Source: JAWODU01 sp046483125
Lineage (GTDB): Bacteria > Verrucomicrobiota > Kiritimatiellia > UBA8416 > JAWODU01
Direction: 5' to 3'
NCBI GenBank assembly: GCA_046483125.1
Contig: JAWODU010000115.1
Location: 1-50,049 of the forward strand
DNA length: 50,049 bases
Shown: positions 23,929 through 33,433 of the stretch, in pieces
Numbering within the stretch: position 1 is the stretch's first letter
How the letters are laid out: each line of letters starts with the position of its first letter
Made by a program: the position numbers and the translations under genes
The notes under the pieces: generated by a model
What the model saw: the letters and a program-made list of their open reading frames with translations, nothing else
Told to the model about the DNA's origin: nothing
Database searches by the model: none

Positions 23929-24504
23929 TCAGCGCAAAACCATCCCGCCGAGAAGAAAAGCCGTCATTGCGAGCGTTACCACCAGTTTCATCAGCGCCAC
24001 TGCAAATCTGGCCACCACGGTGCCGAAGGCTATCCCGGCCGCGGGCCGGGACTTCTTAAGACGATACCACTCCACGGCGAAGGTTAAGCCGAAACTGCAT
24101 ATCACCATGCCGGCCACGCTTCCGAGCACCGGTACGGGAATAAGGGCCGTGCCGAGCAACAGGCCGATAACGGCGCCGGCCAGCGCCGCCAGCGCGCCCG
24201 CCGCCGAGCCGCCGCGTTTTCTTACGCCCAGCGCCCCGGACAGCGCCTCGAGGCCTTCCACTGCCCCGGCCACGAGAATAAACGCGACTATGGTCCACAG
24301 CCCGGGAAATCCCTCCCCGCCGTGAAAGACCAGCGCTGTAACCGCGGCCGCGGCAACAAGCCATGTGCCGGAAATGCCGAGCACCGAAAGCACGATACCC
24401 GCAAGGCACATCACGACCACGAGAATCACCCCGACGACTCCCAGGGCGGCAACGGCTATGTCGGCCAGTTCTGCCATTTTCAGTGTCCGCTGTTCGATGT
24501 TCAT
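23929..24504 (-). CDS. DUF456 family membrane protein
   Basis: A roughly 191-residue, highly hydrophobic protein with four to five membrane segments: VVGVILVVVMCLAGIVLSVLG, GTWLVAAAAVTALVF, a Gly/Ala-rich region (AAGALAALAGAVIGLLLGTAL), PVLGSVAGMVICSFGLTFAVEWYR and ALMKLVVTLAMTAFLLGGMVL. The pattern GxxxGxxxGTxxxxPxxG in the middle is typical of DUF456 proteins. Function unknown. Several starts are possible (24504 here, 24477 or 24528). It converges with the anti-sigma gene with nine bases between stops. Confidence 0.75.
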   Translation of the reverse strand: MNIEQRTLKMAELADIAVAALGVVGVILVVVMCLAGIVLSVLGISGTWLVAAAAVTALVFHGGEGFPGLWTIVAFILVAGAVEGLEALSGALGVRKRGGSAAGALAALAGAVIGLLLGTALIPVPVLGSVAGMVICSFGLTFAVEWYRLKKSRPAAGIAFGTVVARFAVALMKLVVTLAMTAFLLGGMVLR

Positions 24505-24697
24505 AGGTACCTGAACAGCCATAGGCAAGATTACCAGCGCTTATCCCAAATGGCAATACCTGAGACGACACAGCTTCTTCCCGATCTTCCCGTCCTTCCT
24601 GTAAATCTCCCATTCGTGTCATCCGTGGCCGATCCCTTCCCTTTTCCGGCTTTCTTCATCCTTGATTTTCGCCCTGTTTAGGAGAGAATGTACCGCA

Positions 24698-26758
24698 ATG
24701 AATCTTCGACTGATAAAATGCGCGTTACTGGGCCTGTGGATTGGCTTCCACGCGTTATCGGCTCACTGCGCGCTCCAGGCGAGCGAAAACTACGGCGAAA
24801 TAGCCCGCCTTCTCGCCGACCGTCTCCCCGAACACCACATTACCCACAAGCCGATTTCGGACAGCTTATCGTTGACCGCCTGGCAGAACTATTTTTCGGC
24901 CCTCGATCCTAACCGCATCTATTTTATGGAATCGGACATTGAACGGTTCCGCGAAAAACAGACGTTACTTGACGACTCCCTCAAGGACGGCAGGCTCGAT
25001 TTCGCCTATGACGTCTTTGACATTTACAAAAAGCGTATTGCCGACCGCCGCGACTACGTGGACAAAATCCTTGAAAAGGGTTTCGATTTCGAAAAGGAAG
25101 AATCGTACGTCTGGAACAGGGAGAATGAACCGCGGGCGGCGGACCGCGAAAACTGGAATGACCTGTGGAGAAAACTGATCAAGGACCAGTATCTGCGCAG
25201 AGTAATCGCGGAAAAGATCGACGGAAACGACGAGCCCCCGGCAGAAGACGCAAAAGAGCCGCAAGAGGATGACGCTTCCTCTCCGGAAGACGCCATAAGC
25301 CGCAGGTACGAGGAACTGCTCACGACGATCCGCGATTATGACGCAGAGTGGGTCATGCAACAGTATTTTTCATCTTTCGCGAGGGCCTATGACCCGCACT
25401 GCGACTACATGTCTCCTGCCGCGGTTGAAAACTTCGATATTGAGATGAAGCTGTCCCTGGTCGGAATAGGCGCGGTCCTCAGGTCCGAAGACGGGGCGGC
25501 GGAAATCATGAGGATAATACCCGGCGGACCGGCGGCGCGGGATGAGCGTGACAGGCGTCTGAAACCCGGGGACAGGATAATCGCGGTAGCGCAGGGTGAC
25601 GCCAAACCGGTAAGCATCCTGCACTGGCCCCTTTACAAGGCCGTGCGCCTGATACGCGGCGAAAAGGGAACAAAGGTGGTGCTCACCGTCATTCCCGCTT
25701 CGGACCCCAGCGGGGCCACGGTCAAGAAAGTGGACCTTATCCGCGACGAGGTACAGCTCGAACAGCGCGCCGCCAAGTCAAAGACTACGACCGTATTGGA
25801 CTACAAGGGAAAGGAGCGCAAACTGGCGACTATCGATCTGCCGGCTTTCTACGGGGACGTAAGACGCACGGATGACGGGAACGCCCGCAGTTCCTCCTCG
25901 GACGTCCGGGATATCCTGAGCGAAGCCGTTTCGAACAAAGTCGACGGCGTCCTCCTGGACCTTCGCAGTAACGGCGGAGGATCTCTTCTGGAAGCCGTGC
26001 GCATGACGGGTCTTTTCATAGAAAGCGGTCCAACCGTGCTGGTAAGGAAAAGTTCCGCCCACCGCACCACGGTCCTGCCCGACACTGATCCCTACGTGGC
26101 CTTTTCGGGTCCGCTGGTTGTACTCGTAAACCGCCTGACCGCATCGGCCTCGGAAATTCTCGCGGCGGCCCTGCAGGATTACGGCAGGGCCCTTATTGTC
26201 GGTGATTCCAAAACGCACGGCAAGGGCACGGTTCAGGCCGTTGTCGAACTCAACGACGACGGAAAGCTGGGCTGCATCAAGGTAACCACCGCGCTCTTTT
26301 ACCGTATCACAGGCGGTTCCACCCAGCTCAACGGGGTTGCGCCGGACATAGTTCTTCCTTCACGCTTCGACTATATGGAAATAGGCGAGGAATACCTTCC
26401 CAACCCTCTGCAATGGACAATGGTTCGCCCCATGCGCTTTCTGCCCGTGGGCGATCTGAAGGCCGTTGTTCCCCTGCTCGATGAAAACTCACGCGAGCGG
26501 CGCGGGAACGATCCCGCCTTTTCTTCATATATGAAGCTCCTCCAGAGGTTCTCGGAAGTGCAGAAGGAAAACAGACTGCCGCTTGCTCTCGACAAAAGGC
26601 TTGAAGAAGCAAAGGCCCGGAAGGAACTCCGGGAACTGGCGCAGGATATCGATGACAACGTAGAAGACGCGACAAAAGACAACAGCAACGATCTCGTGTT
26701 GAACGAAGCTCTCCGGATACTGGCCGATCTGGTCGCGGTATCGTCGGACGAACCCTAG
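24698..26758 (+). CDS. prc: Carboxy-terminal processing protease (Prc/Tsp type, S41)
   Basis: A 686-residue periplasmic serine protease that degrades or trims proteins from their C-termini. A signal peptide (LIKCALLGLWIGFHALSAHCALQ) is followed by the Prc N-terminal helical domain (LTAWQNYFSALDPNRIYFMESDIERF). A PDZ domain (IGAVLRSEDGAAEIMRIIPGGPA, about 258-340) precedes the S41 core: LDLRSNGGGSLLEAVRMTGLFI, ASASEILAAALQDYGRALIVGDSKTHGKGTVQ with nucleophile near S485 and general base lysine near K509. The length and the N- and C-terminal extensions match E. coli Tsp (682 residues) rather than the shorter CtpA type. The start at 24698 has GGAGAGA upstream and gives a proper signal peptide; upstream in-frame codons do not. 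It lies 25 bases before moxR. Confidence 0.92.
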   Translation: MNLRLIKCALLGLWIGFHALSAHCALQASENYGEIARLLADRLPEHHITHKPISDSLSLTAWQNYFSALDPNRIYFMESDIERFREKQTLLDDSLKDGRLDFAYDVFDIYKKRIADRRDYVDKILEKGFDFEKEESYVWNRENEPRAADRENWNDLWRKLIKDQYLRRVIAEKIDGNDEPPAEDAKEPQEDDASSPEDAISRRYEELLTTIRDYDAEWVMQQYFSSFARAYDPHCDYMSPAAVENFDIEMKLSLVGIGAVLRSEDGAAEIMRIIPGGPAARDERDRRLKPGDRIIAVAQGDAKPVSILHWPLYKAVRLIRGEKGTKVVLTVIPASDPSGATVKKVDLIRDEVQLEQRAAKSKTTTVLDYKGKERKLATIDLPAFYGDVRRTDDGNARSSSSDVRDILSEAVSNKVDGVLLDLRSNGGGSLLEAVRMTGLFIESGPTVLVRKSSAHRTTVLPDTDPYVAFSGPLVVLVNRLTASASEILAAALQDYGRALIVGDSKTHGKGTVQAVVELNDDGKLGCIKVTTALFYRITGGSTQLNGVAPDIVLPSRFDYMEIGEEYLPNPLQWTMVRPMRFLPVGDLKAVVPLLDENSRERRGNDPAFSSYMKLLQRFSEVQKENRLPLALDKRLEEAKARKELRELAQDIDDNVEDATKDNSNDLVLNEALRILADLVAVSSDEP

Positions 26759-26783
26759 GACACGGATAAGAGGAGACAAACGC

Positions 26784-27836
26784 ATGGCTGACGGAACAGA
26801 CGCAATCACGGAAGAAACCGCTTCACCGGATACCCCGGAAACACCGAGAGAGGAAGACGTTGAAGCCATAGACAGGCTCCGTTCTTCATTCGAAGCCATC
26901 CGCGCCGAACTGGCCAGGGTAATAATAGGCCAGGACGACGTTATTGAAAAACTCCTCGTCTGCATCTTCGCCCGCGGGCACGCGCTCCTGATGGGAGTGC
27001 CGGGCCTGGCAAAGACGCTTCTTGTCCATTCCCTCAGCGACCTGATGTCACTTGCGTTCAGCAGGATCCAGTTCACACCGGACCTGATGCCTTCGGATAT
27101 AACGGGCACCGATATCCTGCAGGAAACGGCCGAACCGGGGCGTCGGGCGTTTGAATTCATAAAGGGACCGCTGTTCGCCAATATCCTGCTGGCCGACGAA
27201 ATCAACAGGACTCCCCCAAAAACCCAGTCCGCTCTCCTGCAGGCCATGCAGGAATACAGCGTGAACGCCGGATCGCACAGGTTCGAGCTCGATCGCCCGT
27301 TCTTTGTTCTGGCCACTCAGAACCCGATAGAACAGGAGGGAACATACCCCCTTCCCGAAGCACAGCTCGACCGATTCATGTTCCTGATCCACGTTGACTA
27401 CCCATCAAAGGCCGAAGAAGCCAGGATAGCCAGGGAAACAACAGCCGGCGCCGCGCCGAAACTCGAAAGCATAATAGGAAAGGAAGACGTACTCGGCTAC
27501 CAGGACGTGGTCAGACGGGTCCCCGTGCCGGAACACGTTTACGATTATATCGTGGAGCTCGTGCGGATGTCCCGTCCCGTCTCGGAGGGCGCCCCCCAGT
27601 GGATCAGGAACTGGGTAATGTGGGGCGCGGGTCCCAGGGCCGTTCAATACCTGGTGCTCGGAGCCAGGGCCCGTGCGGTTCTGCACGGCAGTTATCTCGC
27701 CCGGATTGAAGACGTGAACGCCGTGGCCAGGCCCGTGCTCGCCCATCGCATTCTGGTGAACTTCCACGCGGAATCCGAAAACGTCAACAGCCTGGATGTC
27801 ATTGACCGTATGATTGATCACCTGAAGGAGGTATGA
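26784..27836 (+). CDS. MoxR-type AAA+ ATPase
   Basis: A 350-residue MoxR ATPase, which acts as a chaperone for assembly or metal loading of neighbouring VWA proteins. Walker A is MGVPGLAKT, Walker B ILLADEINRTPPKTQSALLQAMQEYSV. The sensor segment FVLATQNPIEQEGTYPLPEAQLDRFMF is diagnostic of MoxR, and the lid domain has GAGPRAVQYLVLGARARA. The N-terminal 35 residues are acidic and probably disordered. It is followed after four bases by the DUF58 gene, and the two are the core of a MoxR-DUF58-BatA-VWA cluster. A good ribosome binding site (GAGGAGA) precedes the ATG. Confidence 0.95.
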   Translation: MADGTDAITEETASPDTPETPREEDVEAIDRLRSSFEAIRAELARVIIGQDDVIEKLLVCIFARGHALLMGVPGLAKTLLVHSLSDLMSLAFSRIQFTPDLMPSDITGTDILQETAEPGRRAFEFIKGPLFANILLADEINRTPPKTQSALLQAMQEYSVNAGSHRFELDRPFFVLATQNPIEQEGTYPLPEAQLDRFMFLIHVDYPSKAEEARIARETTAGAAPKLESIIGKEDVLGYQDVVRRVPVPEHVYDYIVELVRMSRPVSEGAPQWIRNWVMWGAGPRAVQYLVLGARARAVLHGSYLARIEDVNAVARPVLAHRILVNFHAESENVNSLDVIDRMIDHLKEV

Positions 27837-27840
27837 CCGG

Positions 27841-28755
27841 TTGGCCCGCGTCGGCGACAGGGAATTTCTTGACTCTTCGGTTCTCGCCAGGCTTTCGAGG
27901 TTAACGGTAAACGCGCGTATTCCCATGATCGGAACCGTTTCCGGCGTGCACCGCAGTGCCCACCGCGGCTCCAGCGTGGAATTCGCCGAATACCGCAAGT
28001 ACGTGCCCGGAGACGATACCAGGCATGTGGACTGGCACGTGTACGCCAGGAGCGACCGCTTCTTCGTAAAGGAATTCGAAGCCGATACAAACCTGAGATG
28101 CTACATAGTCCTGGACGCAAGCGGCTCCATGAGTTTCGGGGCCGGGGGCAAAACGAAATTCGACTACGCGCGGCGCGCCGCGGCCACTCTCGCGTATCTC
28201 ATGATGCATCAGGGCGACGCAGTCGGACTTCTCTCCTTCGCCGAGAAAACCGTACGTGATATTCCTCCCCGCAATGCGCCGTCCCACCTGAAGAACATAT
28301 TCGATTCACTCGCCGAAACGCGCCCATCGGGCGAAACAGGCATAATCGGAACTCTTCACGATCTGGCGGAAAAGTTCAAACAAAGGGGCATGGTGATAGT
28401 ATTTTCGGATTTCTTCGCCGAGTTGCCGGCTCTCATGGATTCTTTTCAGCACATGCGCTTCCGTAATCATGACCTGGCCGTGTTTCATCTCCTGGACAGG
28501 CAGGAGATAGACTTCCGTTTTGACCGCCCGATCCGCTTTGTGGACATGGAAGGAGGCCCGGCAATGATTACCGACCCCTCGATTGTGCGCGACGGCTACC
28601 GGCGCGAGCTTGACGCTTATCTTGCGGGTATCAAAAAAGGGTGTGAGGAATTCGCCGTCGACTATCACAGGGTATTGACGGATTCCGATTACGAAAAGGT
28701 TCTCGCCGAATTCCTTCTGCAGAGAACACGGAAGGAACAGAAATCCGCCGGCTAG
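27841..28755 (+). CDS. DUF58 domain protein with VWA-like fold
   Basis: A 304-residue cytoplasmic protein that is the usual MoxR partner. The family signature is VEFAEYRKYVPGDDTRHVDWHVYARSDRFFVKEFEADTN. A VWA-like metal-ion-dependent adhesion motif, DASGS, follows in CYIVLDASGSMSF, and the rest is the FDYARRAAATLAYLMMHQGDAVGLLSFA helix and IVFSDFFAELPALMDSF. The start is TTG at 27841 with GGAGG nine bases upstream; this is the only plausible start close to the moxR stop. A 282-base gap with short repeats separates it from the next gene. Confidence 0.93.
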   Translation: MARVGDREFLDSSVLARLSRLTVNARIPMIGTVSGVHRSAHRGSSVEFAEYRKYVPGDDTRHVDWHVYARSDRFFVKEFEADTNLRCYIVLDASGSMSFGAGGKTKFDYARRAAATLAYLMMHQGDAVGLLSFAEKTVRDIPPRNAPSHLKNIFDSLAETRPSGETGIIGTLHDLAEKFKQRGMVIVFSDFFAELPALMDSFQHMRFRNHDLAVFHLLDRQEIDFRFDRPIRFVDMEGGPAMITDPSIVRDGYRRELDAYLAGIKKGCEEFAVDYHRVLTDSDYEKVLAEFLLQRTRKEQKSAG

Positions 28756-29037
28756 GAACGCTTTAAAGAACGTGAAGGCACAGGGAGAATTTAGACGGGA
28801 TCAATCCGCCGCGGCGGATCAACAGGATAATCCCCGGCATCTCAGGGTCTCTTTGATCCTGCAAATCCTATAAATCCTGTCAAAAGACTTCCCGAAGACA
28901 GGGGCTATAAAGGAAGGATGACTACTCAAACGTAAGTCTCCGACGTAACACCGGTTCCGTTACAACGCCATGCGAACATTTAACAGAACCGGCACGGCGG
29001 CGCCCGGCACGGACAAATCAGGTATGATCGGTATTAC
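28756..29037 (+). other. Gap between DUF58 and BatA-like genes with short repeats
   Basis: No gene is visible. It contains a perfect 16-base palindrome (ATCCGCCGCGGCGGAT), an AACAGGATAATCC-like motif, and three tandem nonamers (28856-28882). A promoter may lie here because the gap interrupts an otherwise tight cluster, but I cannot point to convincing boxes. Confidence 0.4.
28856..28882 (+). repeat. Three tandem nonamers of ATCCTGTAA type
   Basis: ATCCTGCAA, ATCCTATAA and ATCCTGTCA follow each other directly, and the inverse motif GGATCAACAGGAT occurs about 40 bases upstream. Confidence 0.55.
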
Positions 29038-31071
29038 ATGATCTTTCTTCAGCCATCTCTTCTGTGGGGACTTTTTGCCGCCGGCGTTCCGGTGCTGGTA
29101 CATCTTCTGAACCGGCTGAGGTACCGTTCCGTCAAATGGGCGGCCATCATGTTTCTCCTGTCCGCGAACCGCAGTTCCACGAGGCACGCCAGGCTCCGGC
29201 AGTATCTTATCCTTCTTCTGCGGACACTGGTCATTCTGTTTATCGTGGCCGCCTTGAGCCGGCCGCTGACAGGCGGATGGCTCGGCAACCTGCTGGCGGG
29301 TCCGCCGGATACCGTTATTGTTCTCCTGGACCGTTCCGCGAGCATGGAAACGGTCGATCCGCGGGTTCAGAAAAGCAGGCGGGCCCAGGCCCTGGAAATA
29401 TTCTCGGAAGCGGGGCAGGGAAGCGCGCGGTCCAGCCGTTTCGTGTTCATTGAAAACGCGCTTCTCCGGCCGCAGGAACTGGCCGGCCTCGAAGTTCTCG
29501 GTGATCTCAACATGGCTTCGGCCACCGACACCGCGTCGGATATTCCGGCAATGATCCGTACCGCTTTCGAATACATGACGGACAACCGCACCGGACGCAC
29601 GGAAATATGGATCGCGTCGGACCTGCAGAAAACCAACTGGAAGCCCGGGAACCGGCAGTGGAGCGCGATACCCCCGCTTATCGCAGGGCTCCCTCAGGAC
29701 GTGACGGTAAGACTGCTGGCGATGCGGGACGTTTCGCCCCCCGACACCGGCATATCGCTTATCCGCACGCGGAAAACACGTCTGCCGGATTCACTTCACC
29801 TTGAGGTGACGGCCGGGCTTTTCACGAGCGAATCTCCCGGCAGGTCGTTTCCCGTTACAACCACCTTTGACGGCGCCCGCTCGCAGAATGAAATCAGCAT
29901 CCAGGGCCGTTCGACCCGCCGCACCTCGAAGCTGGAAATACCTCCCGGCGGGAATGAACCCGGCTGGGGAATGATGGAGGTGCCGCCGGACGCCAATCTG
30001 CGCAACAACGCGTGCTACTTCGTGTATGGAGCCCCCGTGGAGACCCACTCGGCGGTGTTCGCCGAAAGCGCGGAAACCGGAGCGCTTCTCGCTATTGCCG
30101 CCGCGCCCGACCCGGAAACTTTCGGCCACTCCTCCGAACTCATCACGCGCCCCGAAGCGGGGAAAACGGACTGGAGCAAAGCGAGCACGGCGGCATGGCA
30201 GGGCAAGCCGCCGGCGGCGGAGACCGCGGACTCCCTGTGCGCCTTTGTTGAAGCAGGAGGCACCCTCCTGCTCATGCCGCCTTCCGATCCCGCGGGGGAC
30301 CGGTCTTTCTGCGGCCTGACATGGCTTGATGTAAACACAGTACCGGAAACCGATCCGTTCCGCGTAGTGTTCTGGGAAGAACGCTCCGGCCCCCTGTCCA
30401 GCACATCCGAAGGTGAAAGCCTTCCCCTCGGCAAAATCCGGATCTACAGAAGGGCCGCGGTTGAAACAGTCGCCGTAGACGCCGGGGTTGACGAAACGGC
30501 CGCACCGTCTTCCCCTTTCTGGCACGTGCTGGCCAGGTATTCCGACGGCGCGCCTTTTCTTCTGCGCCGGAATATCGGCAGTGGGGCGGTTTTCGCCTGC
30601 ACCACCCTCCCGATTCCCGAATGGTCGGATCTGCATCTCAGTCCCGTGTTTCTGCCCATGACACAGAGAATCATCGCCCGCGGAGCCAGGCGCCTGAGTA
30701 ACGCGAGAACGTTGAGGTGCGGCAGGGCACTTGCGGAGGGGCAATACTCTGAATGGGAGTGCCTAACGAACCCCGCCGCGGATCCGCGGTGGGAAGCAGG
30801 CGTTTACCGCCACGGCGTGCGGCTTATCGCCCTCAACCGCCCCCGCGACGAAGATGACCCGGCTATTCTGGAGGAAGAAGAGGCGGTTTCTCTTTTCGGG
30901 GAGGTAAACGTACGGCTTTACAGAGGCAAGACCATAGAAAAGACCCGGGGGCTTCACACCGAACTGTGGCCGTATCTTCTGGGGGCGGCACTGCTCTGCC
31001 TGGCGGCCGAATCGGCCCTCCTGCTGTTTACGCGAGGAAAACACAGAAAAGAACGCTGGGAGAAACCATGA
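29038..31071 (+). CDS. BatA-type VWA membrane protein
   Basis: A 677-residue protein. The N-terminal BatA/aerotolerance module is FLQPSLLWGLFAAGVPVLVHLLNRLRYRSVKWAAI (residues 3-38). A second membrane helix (ILLLRTLVILFIVAALSRPL) follows. The VWA MIDAS motif DRSAS in VIVLLDRSASMETVD is at about residues 97-101. The remainder is a large extracytoplasmic region, and a final membrane helix lies near LLGAALLCLAAESALLLFTR. Such proteins sit in Bat/MoxR clusters; in Bacteroides they affect aerotolerance, but the role here is unknown. It overlaps the next gene by ATGA at 31068-31071. Confidence 0.9.
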   Translation: MIFLQPSLLWGLFAAGVPVLVHLLNRLRYRSVKWAAIMFLLSANRSSTRHARLRQYLILLLRTLVILFIVAALSRPLTGGWLGNLLAGPPDTVIVLLDRSASMETVDPRVQKSRRAQALEIFSEAGQGSARSSRFVFIENALLRPQELAGLEVLGDLNMASATDTASDIPAMIRTAFEYMTDNRTGRTEIWIASDLQKTNWKPGNRQWSAIPPLIAGLPQDVTVRLLAMRDVSPPDTGISLIRTRKTRLPDSLHLEVTAGLFTSESPGRSFPVTTTFDGARSQNEISIQGRSTRRTSKLEIPPGGNEPGWGMMEVPPDANLRNNACYFVYGAPVETHSAVFAESAETGALLAIAAAPDPETFGHSSELITRPEAGKTDWSKASTAAWQGKPPAAETADSLCAFVEAGGTLLLMPPSDPAGDRSFCGLTWLDVNTVPETDPFRVVFWEERSGPLSSTSEGESLPLGKIRIYRRAAVETVAVDAGVDETAAPSSPFWHVLARYSDGAPFLLRRNIGSGAVFACTTLPIPEWSDLHLSPVFLPMTQRIIARGARRLSNARTLRCGRALAEGQYSEWECLTNPAADPRWEAGVYRHGVRLIALNRPRDEDDPAILEEEEAVSLFGEVNVRLYRGKTIEKTRGLHTELWPYLLGAALLCLAAESALLLFTRGKHRKERWEKP

Positions 31072-33266
31072 TAACGGGACAGTGGAGTTTTGCGGTTTAC
31101 TGGGGCAACGTTGTTGCCGCAACGGTATTCTTCCCGGCCGGCCTCTGGCTTTTTGCGCGGACGCTGAGATCCCGTTCGCCTTCAAAGGCATTCGTCCTGA
31201 ACGAGATGCTCCGCCTGCTGATTATCGCCCTGCTTGTCTTCACGCTGTTCAGACCGGAATTCATAAAACGCGTGGAGGAAACCCGTCTGCCGCTTGTCGT
31301 CGTCCTTGAAGACTCTTCGGCCAGCATGCAGACCGAAGACGTGACCGGCGCGGGTGCCGCAGCCCTGAGCCGCAGAGAATGGCTTGACGCCAGAATCGAA
31401 GAACGCTTCTGGGAGCCTCTGCTGGAGAGATACCGGGTAGTCGTGGAACGCTTTTCGGAGCCCTCCTCCCCCGAGACCGACCCTCTCTCCACCGGCACCG
31501 ATATAAACCGTGCCCTCCGGGAAGCGGCCGAAAGTTACAACGATCTCAGGGCCGTGATACTGCTTTCGGATGGGGACTGGACATCGGGAAGGTCTCCCGT
31601 AACGGCCGCCAGCGACCTGCGCGCAAAACGCGTACCGGTTTTTGCCGTTGTCGTCGGCAGTGACCGTTACCTGCCCGACCTTGAAATCGAAAGTGTTCGA
31701 GCTCCCGCCTACGGCCTGACCGATGAATCCGTTTCCATCCCCTTCGTAATTCAGAGCCGCCTCCCCCATGATGTCGATACATCGGTCTCACTGCTCGGCC
31801 CAGCGGGCAGTGAGACCGTTAAACGGGTTCGTGTGCCCGCAATGTCCCGCTTTCAGGATTTCGTGCTTCTGAAACCCGGGCGCGAAGGAGATTTCCGGTA
31901 TTCCCTGAGACTGCCTGTCCACAGGGATGAGGTATTCGAAAACAACAACGTAAAGGAATTCTCGATATCGCTGAGAAGAGAAATGCTTAAAGTCCTTCTG
32001 GCGGAATCGGTGCCGAGATGGGAATACCGTTTTCTGCACAATGCCCTCTCCAGGGACCCGGGAGTGGACGTTAAGTGCTTTCTCACGCATGCCGGGATGG
32101 AACCAGGGGAGGGGAAAAATTACATATCCTCCTTCCCCGATTCACGCGACCGGCTGTCGCCCTATGACGTGGTATTCCTGGGAGATATCGGTATCGGCGG
32201 GGACATGCTGACGGAAAAGCAGGCCGTCCTCCTGAAGGGACTTGTCGAACAGCAGGGAAGCGGCCTCGTTTTCCTCCCCGGCCGCGGCGGGCACCAGTTG
32301 TCCCTGCAGACTTCACCGTTGTCGGGCCTGCTTCCCGTAAAACTGGACCCGGCAAAGCCGGAAGGTTACGGATTCCGCATAGAATCGAGGGCGGCGCTTA
32401 CCACGCGGGGACGGGAACATATTCTCACCATGCTGGCCGGCAGTCCCGCCGTGAACGAGGCCCTGTGGAACGGTCTTCCGGGGTTTTACTGGTACGCTCC
32501 GGCGATAAAAGCCAGGCCCGGCTCAGAGGTGCTGGCAGTTCACTCCACCGCCCGCAACAGGCACGGCAGAATCCCAATCCTTGTCACAAAAATATGCGGA
32601 AACGGGAAAACCCTGTTCATGGGTACCGACAGCGCCTGGCGCTGGCGGCGGGGCGTGGAGGATACATACCATTACAGGTTCTGGTCGCAGGTGGTTCGGT
32701 GGATGGCCCACCAGAGACATCTCGCGCACGATAAAGGTATCCGCTTCTTCCATTCACCCGAAACACCGGGGATCGGGAACAGGGTATTCCTGCACGCCAC
32801 CGTGCTGGACGAATCGGGATATCCACTGAAAGAAGGCACCGTAAAGGCGTCGATAGCTCCCGAAGAAGGTACCGGAGAAATAATAGAGATGAACGCCGAA
32901 CCGGGGGGGTGGGGTGTTTTTACAGGCAGTTTCACGCCCGTACGGCCCGGCGCCTGCACCGTGACTGTCACCTGCCCCGAGGCCCAACGCAAAGTATCTT
33001 CGGAAATCCGCGTGCGCAGGGAATCCATAGAAAAAATCGGCAGGCCGGCGCGATCCGACGTTATGCGCGAAATTGCTTCACTGACCCGCGGCGGTTACGG
33101 AGGCACCGGCAATCTGTCTGAAATCGTGGAAAAGATTAAATTGCTCCCCGAACCCGAATATCTTGAGGAAAGGGTCAGATTGTGGTGTAATCCGCTGTGG
33201 GCGGGCTTGATTATCGCGCTCCTGTCCGCCTACTGGGTAACAAGAAAGCTGATTGGCCTTTTGTAA
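31068..33266 (+). CDS. Second large VWA membrane protein, with glutamine-amidotransferase-like region
   Basis: A 732-residue protein coupled by ATGA to the previous gene. Two N-terminal membrane helices (VYWGNVVAATVFFPAGLWLFA and MLRLLIIALLVFTLFRPEF) are followed by a VWA motif DSSAS in PLVVVLEDSSASMQTED. A second module, YDVVFLGDIGIGG and LKGLVEQQGSGLVFLPGRGGHQLS, resembles the class I glutamine amidotransferase-like domain found in similar Planctomycete and Verrucomicrobial proteins, but catalytic Cys-His-Glu residues are not obvious. A final membrane helix, LWAGLIIALLSAYWVTRKL, closes the protein. The start at 31068 is fixed by the overlap; upstream codons lie inside the preceding gene. 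Confidence 0.85.
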   Translation: MITGQWSFAVYWGNVVAATVFFPAGLWLFARTLRSRSPSKAFVLNEMLRLLIIALLVFTLFRPEFIKRVEETRLPLVVVLEDSSASMQTEDVTGAGAAALSRREWLDARIEERFWEPLLERYRVVVERFSEPSSPETDPLSTGTDINRALREAAESYNDLRAVILLSDGDWTSGRSPVTAASDLRAKRVPVFAVVVGSDRYLPDLEIESVRAPAYGLTDESVSIPFVIQSRLPHDVDTSVSLLGPAGSETVKRVRVPAMSRFQDFVLLKPGREGDFRYSLRLPVHRDEVFENNNVKEFSISLRREMLKVLLAESVPRWEYRFLHNALSRDPGVDVKCFLTHAGMEPGEGKNYISSFPDSRDRLSPYDVVFLGDIGIGGDMLTEKQAVLLKGLVEQQGSGLVFLPGRGGHQLSLQTSPLSGLLPVKLDPAKPEGYGFRIESRAALTTRGREHILTMLAGSPAVNEALWNGLPGFYWYAPAIKARPGSEVLAVHSTARNRHGRIPILVTKICGNGKTLFMGTDSAWRWRRGVEDTYHYRFWSQVVRWMAHQRHLAHDKGIRFFHSPETPGIGNRVFLHATVLDESGYPLKEGTVKASIAPEEGTGEIIEMNAEPGGWGVFTGSFTPVRPGACTVTVTCPEAQRKVSSEIRVRRESIEKIGRPARSDVMREIASLTRGGYGGTGNLSEIVEKIKLLPEPEYLEERVRLWCNPLWAGLIIALLSAYWVTRKLIGLL

Positions 33267-33305
33267 CGGTTGATAAAGTCAGTAAAGATATTCTGAACTG
33301 GAGGT

Positions 33306-33415
33306 GTTTTCGTTATCCGTATGTCGTTGCGCTCATTCTCGCCGCGCGTCTCCTGACGCCTCCCGGCGGGAGACGCGCTAAATAACCCGCGCAACAACAT
33401 ACGGGTCACGAAAAT
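33306..33415 (+). repeat. Long imperfect palindromic element, copy B
   Basis: The 5' arm GTTTTCGTTATCCGTATGTC and the 3' arm, which on the minus strand reads ATTTTCGTGACCCGTATGTT, pair almost completely over about 26 bases. The interior has GTTGCGCTCATTCTCGCCGC, CGTCTCCT, GGCGGGAGA and AAATAACCCGC in the same order as copy A at 20438-20561 (inverted there). It interrupts the MoxR/VWA cluster between the second VWA gene and the 1025-residue gene. Confidence 0.85.
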
Positions 33416-33433
33416 CAAGAAGGTACAACAGCA

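Noticed and set aside
33230..33418. Small minus-strand gene (62 residues) at copy B of the palindromic element
   Set aside because: The open frame comes from the repeat, as for copy A, and has no separate coding evidence.
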